A stretch of 12,414 nt of DNA, taken from Oscillospiraceae bacterium (GTDB taxonomy: Bacteria > Bacillota > Clostridia > Oscillospirales > Acutalibacteraceae). The stretch covers positions 1 to 12,414 of the forward strand of contig CACZON010000074.1 of assembly GCA_902782805.1 (NCBI GenBank), in the 5' to 3' direction. This document shows positions 1 to 7,289 of the stretch, one piece after another; position 1 is the first letter of the stretch; each line of letters opens with the position of its first letter. The translations under genes and the position numbers were made by a program. The notes under the pieces are model-generated. The model was not told where the DNA came from, searched no databases, and was given only the letters and a program-made list of their open reading frames with translations.

Positions 1-789
1 ACGCGCGCGCACGGAGCGGTCCCGGCGGCCGAGAATCGTGACGTTTCCGCCGATCTCAAACGCCGTGTCTTCCAGAATTACAACGCCGTTTTTCAAAAGC
101 TCCCCGCGCAGATCGGCGCTGGACCATCCGCGCCTCGCTTCGCTGAAATAGCCGCGGTCGTGGTTGCCGAAGACGTAAAAAACGCCGTATTTTGCCTGAA
201 GCTTTCCAAGCGCTTCGCAGCCTGCGATCAGATCCTCCCGGGAGGTATCGTCGTCCACAAAATCTCCCGTGAGCACCACCGCGTCCGGCAAGAGTGTGTT
301 GATACGTTCAAGATGAGCGGAAAACCCTTCTGCATGAAAGGTCGTGCCGAGGTGGACGTCGGTAATCTGGATGATCCGTATCTTTTCGGTGATTTTTTCG
401 GATTCGAAGGCGTAATCGGTCTGCCGGACGTGATGAGCCGCATACCAGCCGGCGGAGAGATACAAGGCGCACAGAACGATCGCAGCGGCGCCGGCGTAAT
501 AGCGCTTCGGCTTTTTCCGGCGGATTTTCAAAACGATCGCAGAGATCAGATCGCACAGCAGGAAGAAAACGACGAGATGGATCATGCAGACCATCGCGTT
601 CATCATGTTCCACAAAAGCCACAGCACCGCGGCGAGCGCCGCAAAGAAAACGAAGCACAGGATCCTGGCAAGATAGCGGCGTTTGCCGCAGAGCTTTTGC
701 ACAAATCCGAAATGCGCCGCGCGAAACGCAAGATAGAGCAGACTGAGCGCGAACGCAGCGGCGAGGGTGCCGATAATTGCAAACCACAT
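1..789 (-). CDS. Membrane-anchored calcineurin-like metallophosphoesterase, C-terminus cut off
   Basis: 263 residues are visible, from ATG at 789-787 to the window edge, with no stop. Hydrophobic segments lie near residues 2-22, 43-62, 63-88 and 100-118, so the protein probably has four membrane helices before the catalytic domain. The domain shows the family's metal-binding blocks in order: DVH (D144, H146), GDFVDD (G175, D176) and GNHDRG (N209, H210). The C-terminal histidine motifs would lie beyond the window. This layout resembles the YkuE/YaeI-like branch, some of whose members act on phospholipid-linked substrates at the membrane; the substrate here cannot be read from the sequence. The start is supported by an AAAGGAG site at 797-803, seven bases upstream. 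It lies 91 bases downstream of the SPFH gene, beyond a terminator, so it may be expressed partly by read-through. The family call is firm; the substrate is unknown. Confidence 0.88.
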   Translation of the reverse strand, partial: MWFAIIGTLAAAFALSLLYLAFRAAHFGFVQKLCGKRRYLARILCFVFFAALAAVLWLLWNMMNAMVCMIHLVVFFLLCDLISAIVLKIRRKKPKRYYAGAAAIVLCALYLSAGWYAAHHVRQTDYAFESEKITEKIRIIQITDVHLGTTFHAEGFSAHLERINTLLPDAVVLTGDFVDDDTSREDLIAGCEALGKLQAKYGVFYVFGNHDRGYFSEARRGWSSADLRGELLKNGVVILEDTAFEIGGNVTILGRRDRSVRAR

Positions 790-822
790 AGGGAAGCTCC
801 TTTGCAGAGAGAAGGAATTGAG

Positions 823-855
823 AAAACGCCTCCGGGGATTGCCCGGAGGCGTTTT
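823..855 (-). terminator. Intrinsic terminator after the SPFH gene
   Basis: A perfect 14-bp inverted repeat pairs 823-836 with 842-855 around a 5-base loop. The stem is GC-rich at its centre and ends in AAAA/TTTT, so on the minus strand the hairpin closes with a short U-run (UUUUCU). It lies between the SPFH stop (881) and the start of the metallophosphoesterase (789). The A/T flanks are symmetrical, so it could in principle act on both strands, but no plus-strand gene ends here. It probably separates the nfeD-SPFH unit from the downstream gene, or only weakens read-through into it. Confidence 0.85.
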
Positions 856-880
856 GCGGAACGTTCAAAAAAGCGGGGGA

Positions 881-1792
881 TTACGCTTTCTTATCCGGTT
901 CGGTCGAAATCAGTTCTTTAACGGAAGTCGCAAGACCTGCGAGCGACTGGATCTGAGAGGGGATGATGATCTTCGTCGCTTTGCCGTCGGCGAGCTTCTG
1001 GAACGCCTCGAGGCTCTTGAGCGCGATGACGGAATCGGTCGGAGCCGCTTCGTTGAGCATGCGCAGACCGTCTGCCATTGCCTTCTGGATCGAAACGATC
1101 GCTTCGGCTTCACCCTGAGCTTCGCGGATTTTCGCTTCCTTCGTGGCATCCGCCTGAAGGATCGCGGATTCCTTGTGGCCTTCGGCGATCAGGATCGCGC
1201 TGCGCTTTTCACCCTCGGCGTCGAGGATCTTCGCGCGGCGTTCACGCTCGGCCTTCATCTGCTTCTCCATCGCGTCCTGGATTTCCTTCGGCGGAAGAAT
1301 GTTCTTGAGCTCAACGCGGTTGACCTTGATGCCCCAGGCGTCGGTCGCTTCGTCGAGGATCACGCGGATCTTCGAGTTGATGACGTCGCGGGAGGTAAGG
1401 GTATGGTCGAGCTCCATTTCGCCGATGATATTGCGCAGGGTGGTGGCGGAGAGGTTTTCGATCGCGGAGATCGGATGCTCCACGCCGTAAGCGTACAGCT
1501 TCGGATCGGTGATCTGGAAATAAACAACGGTATCGATCTGCATCGTGACGTTATCTTTCGTGATCACCGGCTGCGGGGGGAAGTCGATGACTTGTTCCTT
1601 CAGGGAAACTTTTTTTGCGATTCGGTCAAAGAACGGGATCTTGAAGTGCAGACCGGTCCCCCAGGTGGTGCGGTAAGCGCCGAGACGCTCAACGACGTAG
1701 GCGTTCGCCTGCGGGACGATTTTGATGTTGATGATAATCGTCAGAATGGCCAGAAACAGAATTGCGATCAGTGCATATAATCCGGGACCCAT
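881..1792 (-). CDS. SPFH/Band 7 (stomatin-like, slipin) membrane protein
   Basis: This 303-residue protein has one N-terminal hydrophobic helix (about residues 4-23) followed by a Band 7/SPFH domain (about 25-185). Typical family stretches are VVERLGAYRTTWGTGLHFKIP, VDFPPQPVITKDNV-like sequence, and LRNIIGEMELDHTLTSRD. A charged, alanine- and glutamate-rich coiled coil (about 185-245, rich in AEGEKRSAILIAEG-type repeats) and a short C-terminal tail follow. Such proteins oligomerise into membrane scaffolds thought to organise lipid microdomains or quality control; bacterial slipins are typically encoded beside nfeD, as here. It starts 17 bases after the nfeD stop with an AAGGAG site at 1802-1807, so the two are almost surely co-transcribed. 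The C-terminus lacks the extended domain of flotillins, which favours slipin over flotillin. HflK/HflC is less likely, as no paired paralogue is present. The exact cellular role cannot be inferred. Confidence 0.93.
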   Translation of the reverse strand: MGPGLYALIAILFLAILTIIINIKIVPQANAYVVERLGAYRTTWGTGLHFKIPFFDRIAKKVSLKEQVIDFPPQPVITKDNVTMQIDTVVYFQITDPKLYAYGVEHPISAIENLSATTLRNIIGEMELDHTLTSRDVINSKIRVILDEATDAWGIKVNRVELKNILPPKEIQDAMEKQMKAERERRAKILDAEGEKRSAILIAEGHKESAILQADATKEAKIREAQGEAEAIVSIQKAMADGLRMLNEAAPTDSVIALKSLEAFQKLADGKATKIIIPSQIQSLAGLATSVKELISTEPDKKA

Positions 1793-1809
1793 AAATCAAT
1801 TCTCCTTTC

Positions 1810-2244
1810 TTATTTCTTCGATACGATCAGCTTGACGCCTTCGATCTTTTCGATGACAACGTGTTCGTTTTCTTCAATCGGAGTTCCGTCGTAAGAACGG
1901 GCGGACCACGTGGAGCCGAGAACGGAGACCTGTCCTTCGTTTTCGAGGTTGTTGATCGTTACGGTGACGATCCCTTCTTTGCCGACGTATCGTCCGGCGT
2001 TCGTGTCCTCTTTCTTGAAGAGCGACGCGTTCTTCACCAGCGGCCTTGTCAGAATCAGGGCGATGATCGTAACGACAACGAATACGATGACCTGAATCAG
2101 GAAGCCGCCTCCGAACAGGCCGGTGATCAGCGCTCCGAGCGCGCCGAATACGAACCAGATGGAGACCATCTGAGAGGTTGCCGCTTCCACGAGCACGGCA
2201 AGAATCGTTACCGCGACCCATATATATACGGCGTATTCTTCCAT
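1810..2244 (-). CDS. NfeD-family membrane protein, short form
   Basis: This 144-residue protein has three hydrophobic segments (about residues 6-24, 27-46 and 47-68) and then a soluble beta-rich C-terminal domain (about 82-144). The C-terminal domain fits the OB-fold of NfeD proteins, with GRYVGKEGIVTV, a GxxxVLGSTWSARS stretch and a final VVIEKIEGVKLIVSKK strand. It lacks the N-terminal ClpP-like serine protease domain of long NfeD proteins, so it is the short form that partners SPFH proteins without cleaving them. In this family the OB domain is thought to interact with the neighbouring stomatin-like protein. It is first in the minus-strand unit, with an AAAGGAGAT site at about 2252-2260 and a good promoter just upstream. 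The family and partnership are well supported; the molecular function is poorly known. Confidence 0.92.
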   Translation of the reverse strand: MEEYAVYIWVAVTILAVLVEAATSQMVSIWFVFGALGALITGLFGGGFLIQVIVFVVVTIIALILTRPLVKNASLFKKEDTNAGRYVGKEGIVTVTINNLENEGQVSVLGSTWSARSYDGTPIEENEHVVIEKIEGVKLIVSKK

Positions 2245-2267
2245 AGAATCATCTCCTTTTCATCCAT

Positions 2268-2297
2268 ATTATATCGTTTTATACATGAATAAGTCAA
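2268..2297 (-). promoter_or_regulatory. Sigma-A promoter of the nfeD-SPFH unit
   Basis: Read on the minus strand, a TTGACT -35 box (2297-2292) and a perfect TATAAT -10 box (2273-2268) are separated by 18 bases. Transcription would start near 2261, leaving a leader of about 17 bases that contains the nfeD ribosome binding site. Strength is predicted to be good. The phased repeat array at 2312-2369 lies directly upstream of this -35 box. Confidence 0.82.
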
Positions 2298-2311
2298 TAA
2301 AAATGAAAGGA

Positions 2312-2369
2312 TTGTAACCTTATTGACAAAACTGTAACCTTTTGAATTTTTTTTGTAACAGATTGTCAC
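2312..2369 (+). repeat. Phased TTGTAAC-like direct repeats, possible operator
   Basis: Six T-rich seven-base units occur on the plus strand at 2312 (TTGTAAC), 2323 (TTGACAA), 2332 (CTGTAAC), 2342 (TTTGAAT-like, weakest), 2353 (TTGTAAC) and 2363 (TTGTCAC). The steps are 9-11 bases, about one helical turn, so the units face the same side of the DNA. A 9-base TGTAACCTT is repeated exactly at 2313 and 2333. OmpR/PhoB-type response regulators bind such tandem repeats, and the last two units resemble an enterobacterial Pho box, though their 10-base step is one short of its usual 11. The array lies between the divergent nfeD and ispE promoters. The repeats are seen directly; regulator binding is inference. 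Confidence 0.5.
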
Positions 2370-2406
2370 CGTTTTTGCGAGGGTACTTTTTATGGGACAG
2401 AGTTTG

Positions 2407-2421
2407 TGATATACTTATTAT
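2407..2421 (+). promoter_or_regulatory. Probable extended -10 promoter for ispE
   Basis: TG at 2407-2408 followed by one base and TATACT (2410-2415) forms an extended -10 element. No good -35 box lies 16-18 bases upstream. An alternative is GGGACA (2394-2399) paired with TATTAT (2416-2421) over 16 bases. Either places the transcript start about 25-35 bases before the ispE ATG. It would drive ispE and probably the four genes behind it. Confidence 0.5.
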
Positions 2422-2455
2422 AAATAAAGAAAACAGATTCTTTCAGGGGCTTTTT

Positions 2456-3304
2456 ATGATTACGAAAAAAGCGTTTGCAAAAATCAATCTGACGTTGGAA
2501 ATCACCGGCCGCCGTGCGGACGGATATCATCTGCTCGAAACGGCGATGCAGCAGATTTCGCTCTGCGATACCGTTTCAGCGGAAAAAACGCCGGGCGGGA
2601 TCTGTGTTCTCTGCAGCGACGAATCACTTGCCGGCGAAAAGAATATCGCCTGGCGCGCCGCGGCGCTTTTCCTGCGTGAGACGCAGACTTCCGGCGGGGT
2701 TGTGATTTCGATCAAAAAGTCGATCCCGGTCGGGGCCGGGCTCGGCGGCGGCAGCGCCGACGCGGCTGCGGTGCTTTCGGCGCTGAACGCGCTGTACGGC
2801 GCCGACGTCTCCGAAGAAGCGCTCTGCGCGCTCGGGGCGAAACTCGGCGCGGACGTTCCGTTCTGCATCGCAGGCGGAACGAAGCTCGGCGTCGGGATCG
2901 GCGAGGCGCTTTCCCCGCTGCCGCCGATGCCGCCGTGTAAGATCGTCGTCGTAAAGCCGCGCTTCTCCGTTTCGACCGCGCAGGCTTACCGGGAGATTGA
3001 CCGAAAGCCGCTCGCGCGTCTTCGCAGCGCGGAAAACATGCGCGGCGCGCTTGAATCGGGCGATCTTCGGCGGATCGCTTCGGCACTCTATAACGATTTC
3101 GATCTTGCGGCCGAAAACCCGGAAATCGCAAAGATCAAAGAGAAAATGCGCTCCTTCGGCGCGCTCGGCGCGCTGCTCTCCGGCAGCGGGAGCGCCGTTT
3201 ACGCGCTGTTTGAAAAGGACGATCCCGCCGCCGGCGCCTGCAGATCGGCGCTCGCGCGGGAATACGAATCCGCGTTTCTCTGTTTTCCCGTGAATAAAGT
3301 CTGA
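2456..3304 (+). CDS. ispE: 4-diphosphocytidyl-2-C-methyl-D-erythritol kinase
   Basis: IspE phosphorylates the 2-hydroxyl of CDP-methylerythritol with ATP, a cytosolic step of the non-mevalonate (MEP) isoprenoid pathway. This 282-residue protein has the usual family length and order. The N-terminal AKINLTLEI strand carries the conserved lysine (K9), followed by GRRADGYHLLET. The glycine-rich ATP loop of the GHMP kinase family, PVGAGLGGGSADAA, spans residues 91-103. The catalytic aspartate is in LGADVPF (D133), and a late LSGSGSAVYALF loop is present. The ATG at 2456 is chosen because it begins the conserved N-terminus and has AGGGG at 2445-2449; longer in-frame readings from 2342 would include untranslated promoter DNA. 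It heads the plus-strand unit, 45 bases before spoIIR. No other MEP pathway gene is in the window. The identification is firm. Confidence 0.96.
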   Translation: MITKKAFAKINLTLEITGRRADGYHLLETAMQQISLCDTVSAEKTPGGICVLCSDESLAGEKNIAWRAAALFLRETQTSGGVVISIKKSIPVGAGLGGGSADAAAVLSALNALYGADVSEEALCALGAKLGADVPFCIAGGTKLGVGIGEALSPLPPMPPCKIVVVKPRFSVSTAQAYREIDRKPLARLRSAENMRGALESGDLRRIASALYNDFDLAAENPEIAKIKEKMRSFGALGALLSGSGSAVYALFEKDDPAAGACRSALAREYESAFLCFPVNKV

Positions 3305-3318
3305 AACCGCCGTCAAAA

Positions 3319-3341
3319 CTCCCGGTAAAGAAAAACGGGAG
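3319..3341 (+). promoter_or_regulatory. Hairpin overlapping the spoIIR ribosome binding site
   Basis: CTCCCG (3319-3324) can pair with CGGGAG (3336-3341) across an 11-base A-rich loop. The 3' arm contains most of the GGGAGG ribosome binding site (3337-3342) of spoIIR. Folding would therefore hide the site from the ribosome. It has no U-run, so it is not a terminator. A six-base pairing opposite a purine-rich site could arise by chance. Confidence 0.35.
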
Positions 3342-3349
3342 GAACGGTT

Positions 3350-3970
3350 ATGAAAAAATGGCGGCTTATCGAAAAATGCGCGCTCGGCGCGTTCGTGTGT
3401 CTGTTTCTGTTCGAGGCGCTTTCCTTTCAGTCCGGCTGTGAGGAGATCCGCGAAAACGTGGTAAGGATGCACGTCGTCGCAAATTCCGATTCGGCTGCGG
3501 ATCAGAAACTCAAGCTGATCGTGCGCGACGAGATCCTGCGGGAGGGAGAGATCCTCCTTAAGAACACGCGGGAGAAGGAGGAAGCGCTCGCGGCGCTTTC
3601 GGAGAATCTCCCGCGTTTCGAAAAAGCCGCAGAAGAAACGCTGCGCAAAAACGGCTGCTGTATGCCGGTATCGGTTTCGCTCGAAACGGCGTATTTTCCG
3701 ACGAAGGAATATGAAACCGTTACGCTGCCGGCCGGCACGTACGACGCGCTGCGCGTTGTGATCGGCGCGGGGAAAGGCAAAAATTTCTGGTGCGTTCTGT
3801 TTCCCTCGCTCTGTCTCGGCGCGAGCTTCGATGAACGGGATTTCTTCTGCAGAATCGGGGAAAACGGCGCAAAGATCGTCTCCGGCGCGCAGGAATACAC
3901 CATCGAATGGAAAGTGCTTGAAATCATTGAAAAAATCAGAAGCTTTTTTGACCAAGGGAAGGACGAGTAA
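3350..3970 (+). CDS. spoIIR: Stage II sporulation protein R
   Basis: SpoIIR is made in the forespore, exported to the intermembrane space, and triggers the membrane protease SpoIIGA to activate pro-sigma-E in the mother cell. This 206-residue protein has one N-terminal hydrophobic segment (about 8-27) acting as signal or anchor. The family signature follows: IRENVVRMHVVANSDSAADQ and LKLIVRDEIL (about 33-64). Further family-like parts are the ETAYFPTKEYETVTLPAGTYDALRVVIGAGKGKNFWCVLFP block (about 112-152). Its length is close to the usual 200-225 residues. The start has GGGAGG at 3337-3342, seven bases upstream. In known spore-formers sigma-F drives spoIIR; I see no clear sigma-F promoter in the 45-base gap, so it may be read from the ispE promoter or from one inside ispE. 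It stands one base before addB. Confidence 0.93.
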   Translation: MKKWRLIEKCALGAFVCLFLFEALSFQSGCEEIRENVVRMHVVANSDSAADQKLKLIVRDEILREGEILLKNTREKEEALAALSENLPRFEKAAEETLRKNGCCMPVSVSLETAYFPTKEYETVTLPAGTYDALRVVIGAGKGKNFWCVLFPSLCLGASFDERDFFCRIGENGAKIVSGAQEYTIEWKVLEIIEKIRSFFDQGKDE

Positions 3971-3971
3971 A

Positions 3972-6900
3972 ATGCTTCAGCTGGTATTGGGACGCGCGGG
4001 CAGCGGAAAAACGCGGTACGCGCGGGAAATCTTCGAAAAAGAACCGGCGCCGGAGAACGCAGGCCGGCAGATTCTGATCGTTCCGGAACAGTATTCGTTT
4101 GAATCGGAAAAAGCGATCCTTGAGCTGCTCGGTCCCATGCGCGCAAAGGACGTCAGCGTGATGAGCTTTTCGCGCCTGACGGAATGGTTCTTCCGGACTT
4201 ACGGCGGACTTGTCGGCGAGCGTCTTACCGACGGCGGCCGCGCGATCCTGATGGAGCTCGCAGCCGCGCAGGTGATCGATCATCTTGAGGTATACGCGGG
4301 CCCGGCAAAGCGCGGCGAGCTCGGAAGCTTTCTGCTTCCCGCGCTCTCCGAGCTGAAAAGCTGCGCGCTTTCTCCGGAGGATCTGTGCGCGTATTCCGAA
4401 GCGCTGCCCGCAGGGGAGCTTTCGAAAAAGCTCTCGGAGGTTTCGCTGATTTTTGCGGCGTACGAATCCCTGATCGACCGCGGCTACGCCGATCCGCTCG
4501 ACGACCTGACGAAGATGGCGAAGATGCTGCCGGAAACCGATTTCTTTTCCGGCGCGCGGATCGTGATCGATTCCTTCAGCGGTTTTACGGCGCAGGAGCT
4601 TCTCCTGATCCGCGAAATGCTCAAAGCCGCCGATACGCTTACGGTGACGCTCTGTACCGATTCCCTCGAAGACCGCGAAGCCGGTTTCGGGCGTTTTTCC
4701 AGCGTCAAGCGGACCGCCGCAAAGCTTATTCGCATCGCGCGCGAGGAGGGGATCCCGATCGCCGCGCCGATCCGCCTTTCCGCCGCGCCGCGTTTTAAAA
4801 ATGAGGAGCTCAAAGCGCTCGAAGAGAACCTCTTCGACGACGTTGCCTCTCCGTACCCGGAGAAGCCGGAAGCGGTGACCGTCTATCAGGCAGCGGATCT
4901 TTACGAGGAAGCGGAATTCGTCGCCTCCGGGATCCGGCGTCTCGTGATGGAGGAAGGATTCCGCTATAAAGAGATCGCGATCCTTTCGCGTGCGCCGGAA
5001 AAATACCTCGGCATCCTCGATACGGCGCTGGAAAAGCGCGGGATTCCCTATTTCATGGACCGCCCGCAGGAGGTCGAGCGAAAGCCGCTCTGCCGGCTGA
5101 TCTCGGCGGCGCTGCGGATCCTCGAGAGCGGCTACGAAGCCAACAACGTTTTTACCTATCTGAAAACCGGCCTTGCCGGACTTTCGGACGACGAGATCTT
5201 CCGTTTGGAAAACTATACGTTCATCTGGAATATTTCGGGGAAGAAATGGCTGCTTCCCTTTACGGAAAATCCCCGCGGATTTTCCGATACATTCAACGAC
5301 GAGGCGTGCGCCGAGCTATCTTTGCTCAATGAGCTGCGGGAAAAGACGGTCCGTCCGCTTGAGAACCTGCGCGCTTCGCTCCGCGAGGCGAACGGGCGTG
5401 CCGCCGCCGAGGCGATCTACCGCTTTTTGGAGGAGCTTTCGGCCGAAGAAGCGATCGCGTCGCTCGCCGATGAGCTCGAAGCGCAGGGCGACCGCGAGGA
5501 AGCCGCGCTGCTTTACCGGCTCTGGGATCTCGTGATGGCCGATCTCGATCAGATCGCCGCCGCGGCCGCGGATACCGTGATGGAGCTTTCGATGCTGCAG
5601 CGGGTGTTCGAGGCGCTGTTTTCCTCAAACCGTCTTTCGGAGATCCCGCAGCGTGCAGATCAGGTCAGCGTCAGCGCGGCGCAGCGGAGCCGCCCGGAAG
5701 GGATCCGTGCGGCCTTTCTGATTGGTACGGTACGCGGGGAATTCCCGTTGACGCCCTCTCTCGAAGGGCTTTTTACCGACCGCGAACGGAAAGAACTGAT
5801 CGGCGTCGGAATGCCGATCGGAAGAACGTTTGAAGAATCGGCAGCCGAGGAGCTTCTGCTCGCCTACGAAGCGGCCTGCTGCGCGTCGGAGCGCGTATTT
5901 CTGAGTTTCCCAAAAGGCGGCGCGGCTTTTGAAAGCGAGCTGACGCTCGGCGCCAAAGCGATTTTTCCGAAGCTGAGCGTATCCTGCCGGGAGGATTATC
6001 CGGAAGAATTTTTTGCGAGCACAAAACCTGCCGCCTTTACCGCTGCGGCGCACCGCTGGCGTGAAAACTCGCCCCGCGCGCAGACGCTGCGCGAGATCTT
6101 CAAAGGGGAAACGCAGTATGCCGGAAAAGTCGGCGCCATTGAACGCGCGGTCGAGGAAAAACCGATTGCGCTCGAAAACAGGACGCTTGCGGTTTCACTG
6201 TTCGGAAGCAGCCACCGCCTTTCGGCAACGCAGATCGAAACCTACCATCTCTGCCGCTTCCGTTACTTCTGCGAATACGGTCTGCGGGCGAAAAAGCTCG
6301 AAACCGCGAAAATCGACGCGCTGCAGTACGGCAGCTTAATGCACGATCTGCTCGAAAAGCTCTTCCTGCATCACGACAGCAAGGAAATCGCCGCCATGAG
6401 CGAACGGGAGCTGCGCGCAAAGATCGAATCGCTCTGCAGCGATTATGCAAACAGAAACTTCGGAGGCCAGGAGGATAAAGGGAAACGTTTCCAGACGGCG
6501 ATCTCGCGCCTTGGGGACTCCGCTTACTATCTGATCCGCCGGATCGCCGAAGAGCTTTCGCAGAGCCTCTTCCGGCCGGAGAGCTTCGAGCTTACCGTCG
6601 GTGAAGGCGACTTTCCGCTCGCAATCCCGACACAGGACGGACGCGAGATCCGCCTCGTCGGAAAGATCGACCGCGTCGATACCTATCAAAGCGGCGGAGA
6701 AACCTTCGTTCGCATCATCGATTACAAGACAGGCACTAAGGAATTCCGCTATTCCGATCTGCTCTGCGGGCTTAATCTGCAGATGCTGATCTATCTCGGC
6801 GCGCTGATCGAGAACCGGCGCGGAAAACCCGCCGGCGTGCTCTATATGCCATCGCGCAGACCGCTGGTACGGGTGGAACGCAATACGACCGAGGAGGAAG

Positions 6901-7289
6901 CGCAGAAAAAAATCGGAAAAGAATTCCAGATGAAAGGCGTCGTGCTCGATAACCGCGAGGTCCTTTCGGCAATGGAGGAACAGCTCGAAGGAAAATACAT
7001 CCCCGTGAGCGTTGCCGGCAATCGAACGTACGGCGGCGACTATCTTCTGGACGAAGCGGATTTTCAACGGATTCACCGCATGGTCGAGCGCAAGATCCTT
7101 GATATGCAGCAAAAGCTGGAGGCGGGCGATATCGACGCCAGGCCGCTGATGGAGAATCAGTTCGGCTGCAAATACTGCCCCTATTTTGCGATTTGCGGAA
7201 AGCTTTACGACGGGGGCGAAGTACAGAACAAAAGAATATCGAAGAAAGAATTCTTTAGACAGATCGAAGAAGAGGAGGCGGTCAGATGA
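3972..7289 (+). CDS. addB: ATP-dependent helicase/nuclease AddAB, subunit B
   Basis: AddB (RexB) pairs with AddA to resect double-strand DNA ends for RecA-mediated repair, the Gram-positive counterpart of RecBCD. The protein is 1105 residues, close to the family's usual 1150. An intact Walker A loop, GRAGSGKT, is at residues 7-14. The C-terminal RecB-type nuclease domain shows GKIDRVD (D900) and IIDYKTG (D917, K919). The four cysteines of the AddB iron-sulfur cluster appear to be present: C761 in the HLCRFRYF stretch and C1066, C1069, C1075 in CKYCPYFAIC. AddB's own helicase motifs are degenerate in this family, and its role includes Chi recognition. The start at 3972 is chosen over the longer in-frame reading from 3831 because the Walker loop begins a few residues later, the spoIIR stop lies one base before, and a GGGAAGGA site is at about 3956-3963. 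Its stop overlaps the addA start. Confidence 0.97.
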   Translation: MLQLVLGRAGSGKTRYAREIFEKEPAPENAGRQILIVPEQYSFESEKAILELLGPMRAKDVSVMSFSRLTEWFFRTYGGLVGERLTDGGRAILMELAAAQVIDHLEVYAGPAKRGELGSFLLPALSELKSCALSPEDLCAYSEALPAGELSKKLSEVSLIFAAYESLIDRGYADPLDDLTKMAKMLPETDFFSGARIVIDSFSGFTAQELLLIREMLKAADTLTVTLCTDSLEDREAGFGRFSSVKRTAAKLIRIAREEGIPIAAPIRLSAAPRFKNEELKALEENLFDDVASPYPEKPEAVTVYQAADLYEEAEFVASGIRRLVMEEGFRYKEIAILSRAPEKYLGILDTALEKRGIPYFMDRPQEVERKPLCRLISAALRILESGYEANNVFTYLKTGLAGLSDDEIFRLENYTFIWNISGKKWLLPFTENPRGFSDTFNDEACAELSLLNELREKTVRPLENLRASLREANGRAAAEAIYRFLEELSAEEAIASLADELEAQGDREEAALLYRLWDLVMADLDQIAAAAADTVMELSMLQRVFEALFSSNRLSEIPQRADQVSVSAAQRSRPEGIRAAFLIGTVRGEFPLTPSLEGLFTDRERKELIGVGMPIGRTFEESAAEELLLAYEAACCASERVFLSFPKGGAAFESELTLGAKAIFPKLSVSCREDYPEEFFASTKPAAFTAAAHRWRENSPRAQTLREIFKGETQYAGKVGAIERAVEEKPIALENRTLAVSLFGSSHRLSATQIETYHLCRFRYFCEYGLRAKKLETAKIDALQYGSLMHDLLEKLFLHHDSKEIAAMSERELRAKIESLCSDYANRNFGGQEDKGKRFQTAISRLGDSAYYLIRRIAEELSQSLFRPESFELTVGEGDFPLAIPTQDGREIRLVGKIDRVDTYQSGGETFVRIIDYKTGTKEFRYSDLLCGLNLQMLIYLGALIENRRGKPAGVLYMPSRRPLVRVERNTTEEEAQKKIGKEFQMKGVVLDNREVLSAMEEQLEGKYIPVSVAGNRTYGGDYLLDEADFQRIHRMVERKILDMQQKLEAGDIDARPLMENQFGCKYCPYFAICGKLYDGGEVQNKRISKKEFFRQIEEEEAVR

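Noticed and set aside
160..921. 253-codon plus-strand open frame opposite the metallophosphoesterase
   Set aside because: It runs antisense through conserved metal-binding motifs and through the terminator hairpin; the product is low-complexity and charged.
767..1780. 337-codon plus-strand open frame opposite the SPFH gene
   Set aside because: It mirrors a clear SPFH family gene, has no recognisable motif and lacks a supporting ribosome binding site.
2323..2351. TTGACA at 2323-2328 as a -35 box for a second ispE promoter
   Set aside because: No acceptable -10 hexamer lies 16-18 bases downstream; the positions hold only a T-run. It fits better as one unit of the repeat array.
3319..3341. Inverted repeat before spoIIR as a terminator of ispE
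   Set aside because: The stem is only six pairs with an 11-base loop and is followed by GAACGG rather than a U-run.
3305..3349. Sigma-F promoter directly upstream of spoIIR
   Set aside because: GGTAAAGAA at 3324-3332 only loosely resembles a sigma-F -10 element and no matching -35 is present at the right distance.
2624..3955. 443-codon open frame on the minus strand opposite ispE and spoIIR
   Set aside because: It lies wholly antisense to two well-conserved genes, its translation is arginine-rich without domain motifs, and long antisense frames are expected in GC-rich coding DNA.
6252..6272. An extra cysteine (C767) near the first AddB cluster cysteine as a modified iron-sulfur site
   Set aside because: C761 aligns with the expected first ligand and the C-terminal CxxCx5C is intact; one additional nearby cysteine is not evidence for an altered cluster.
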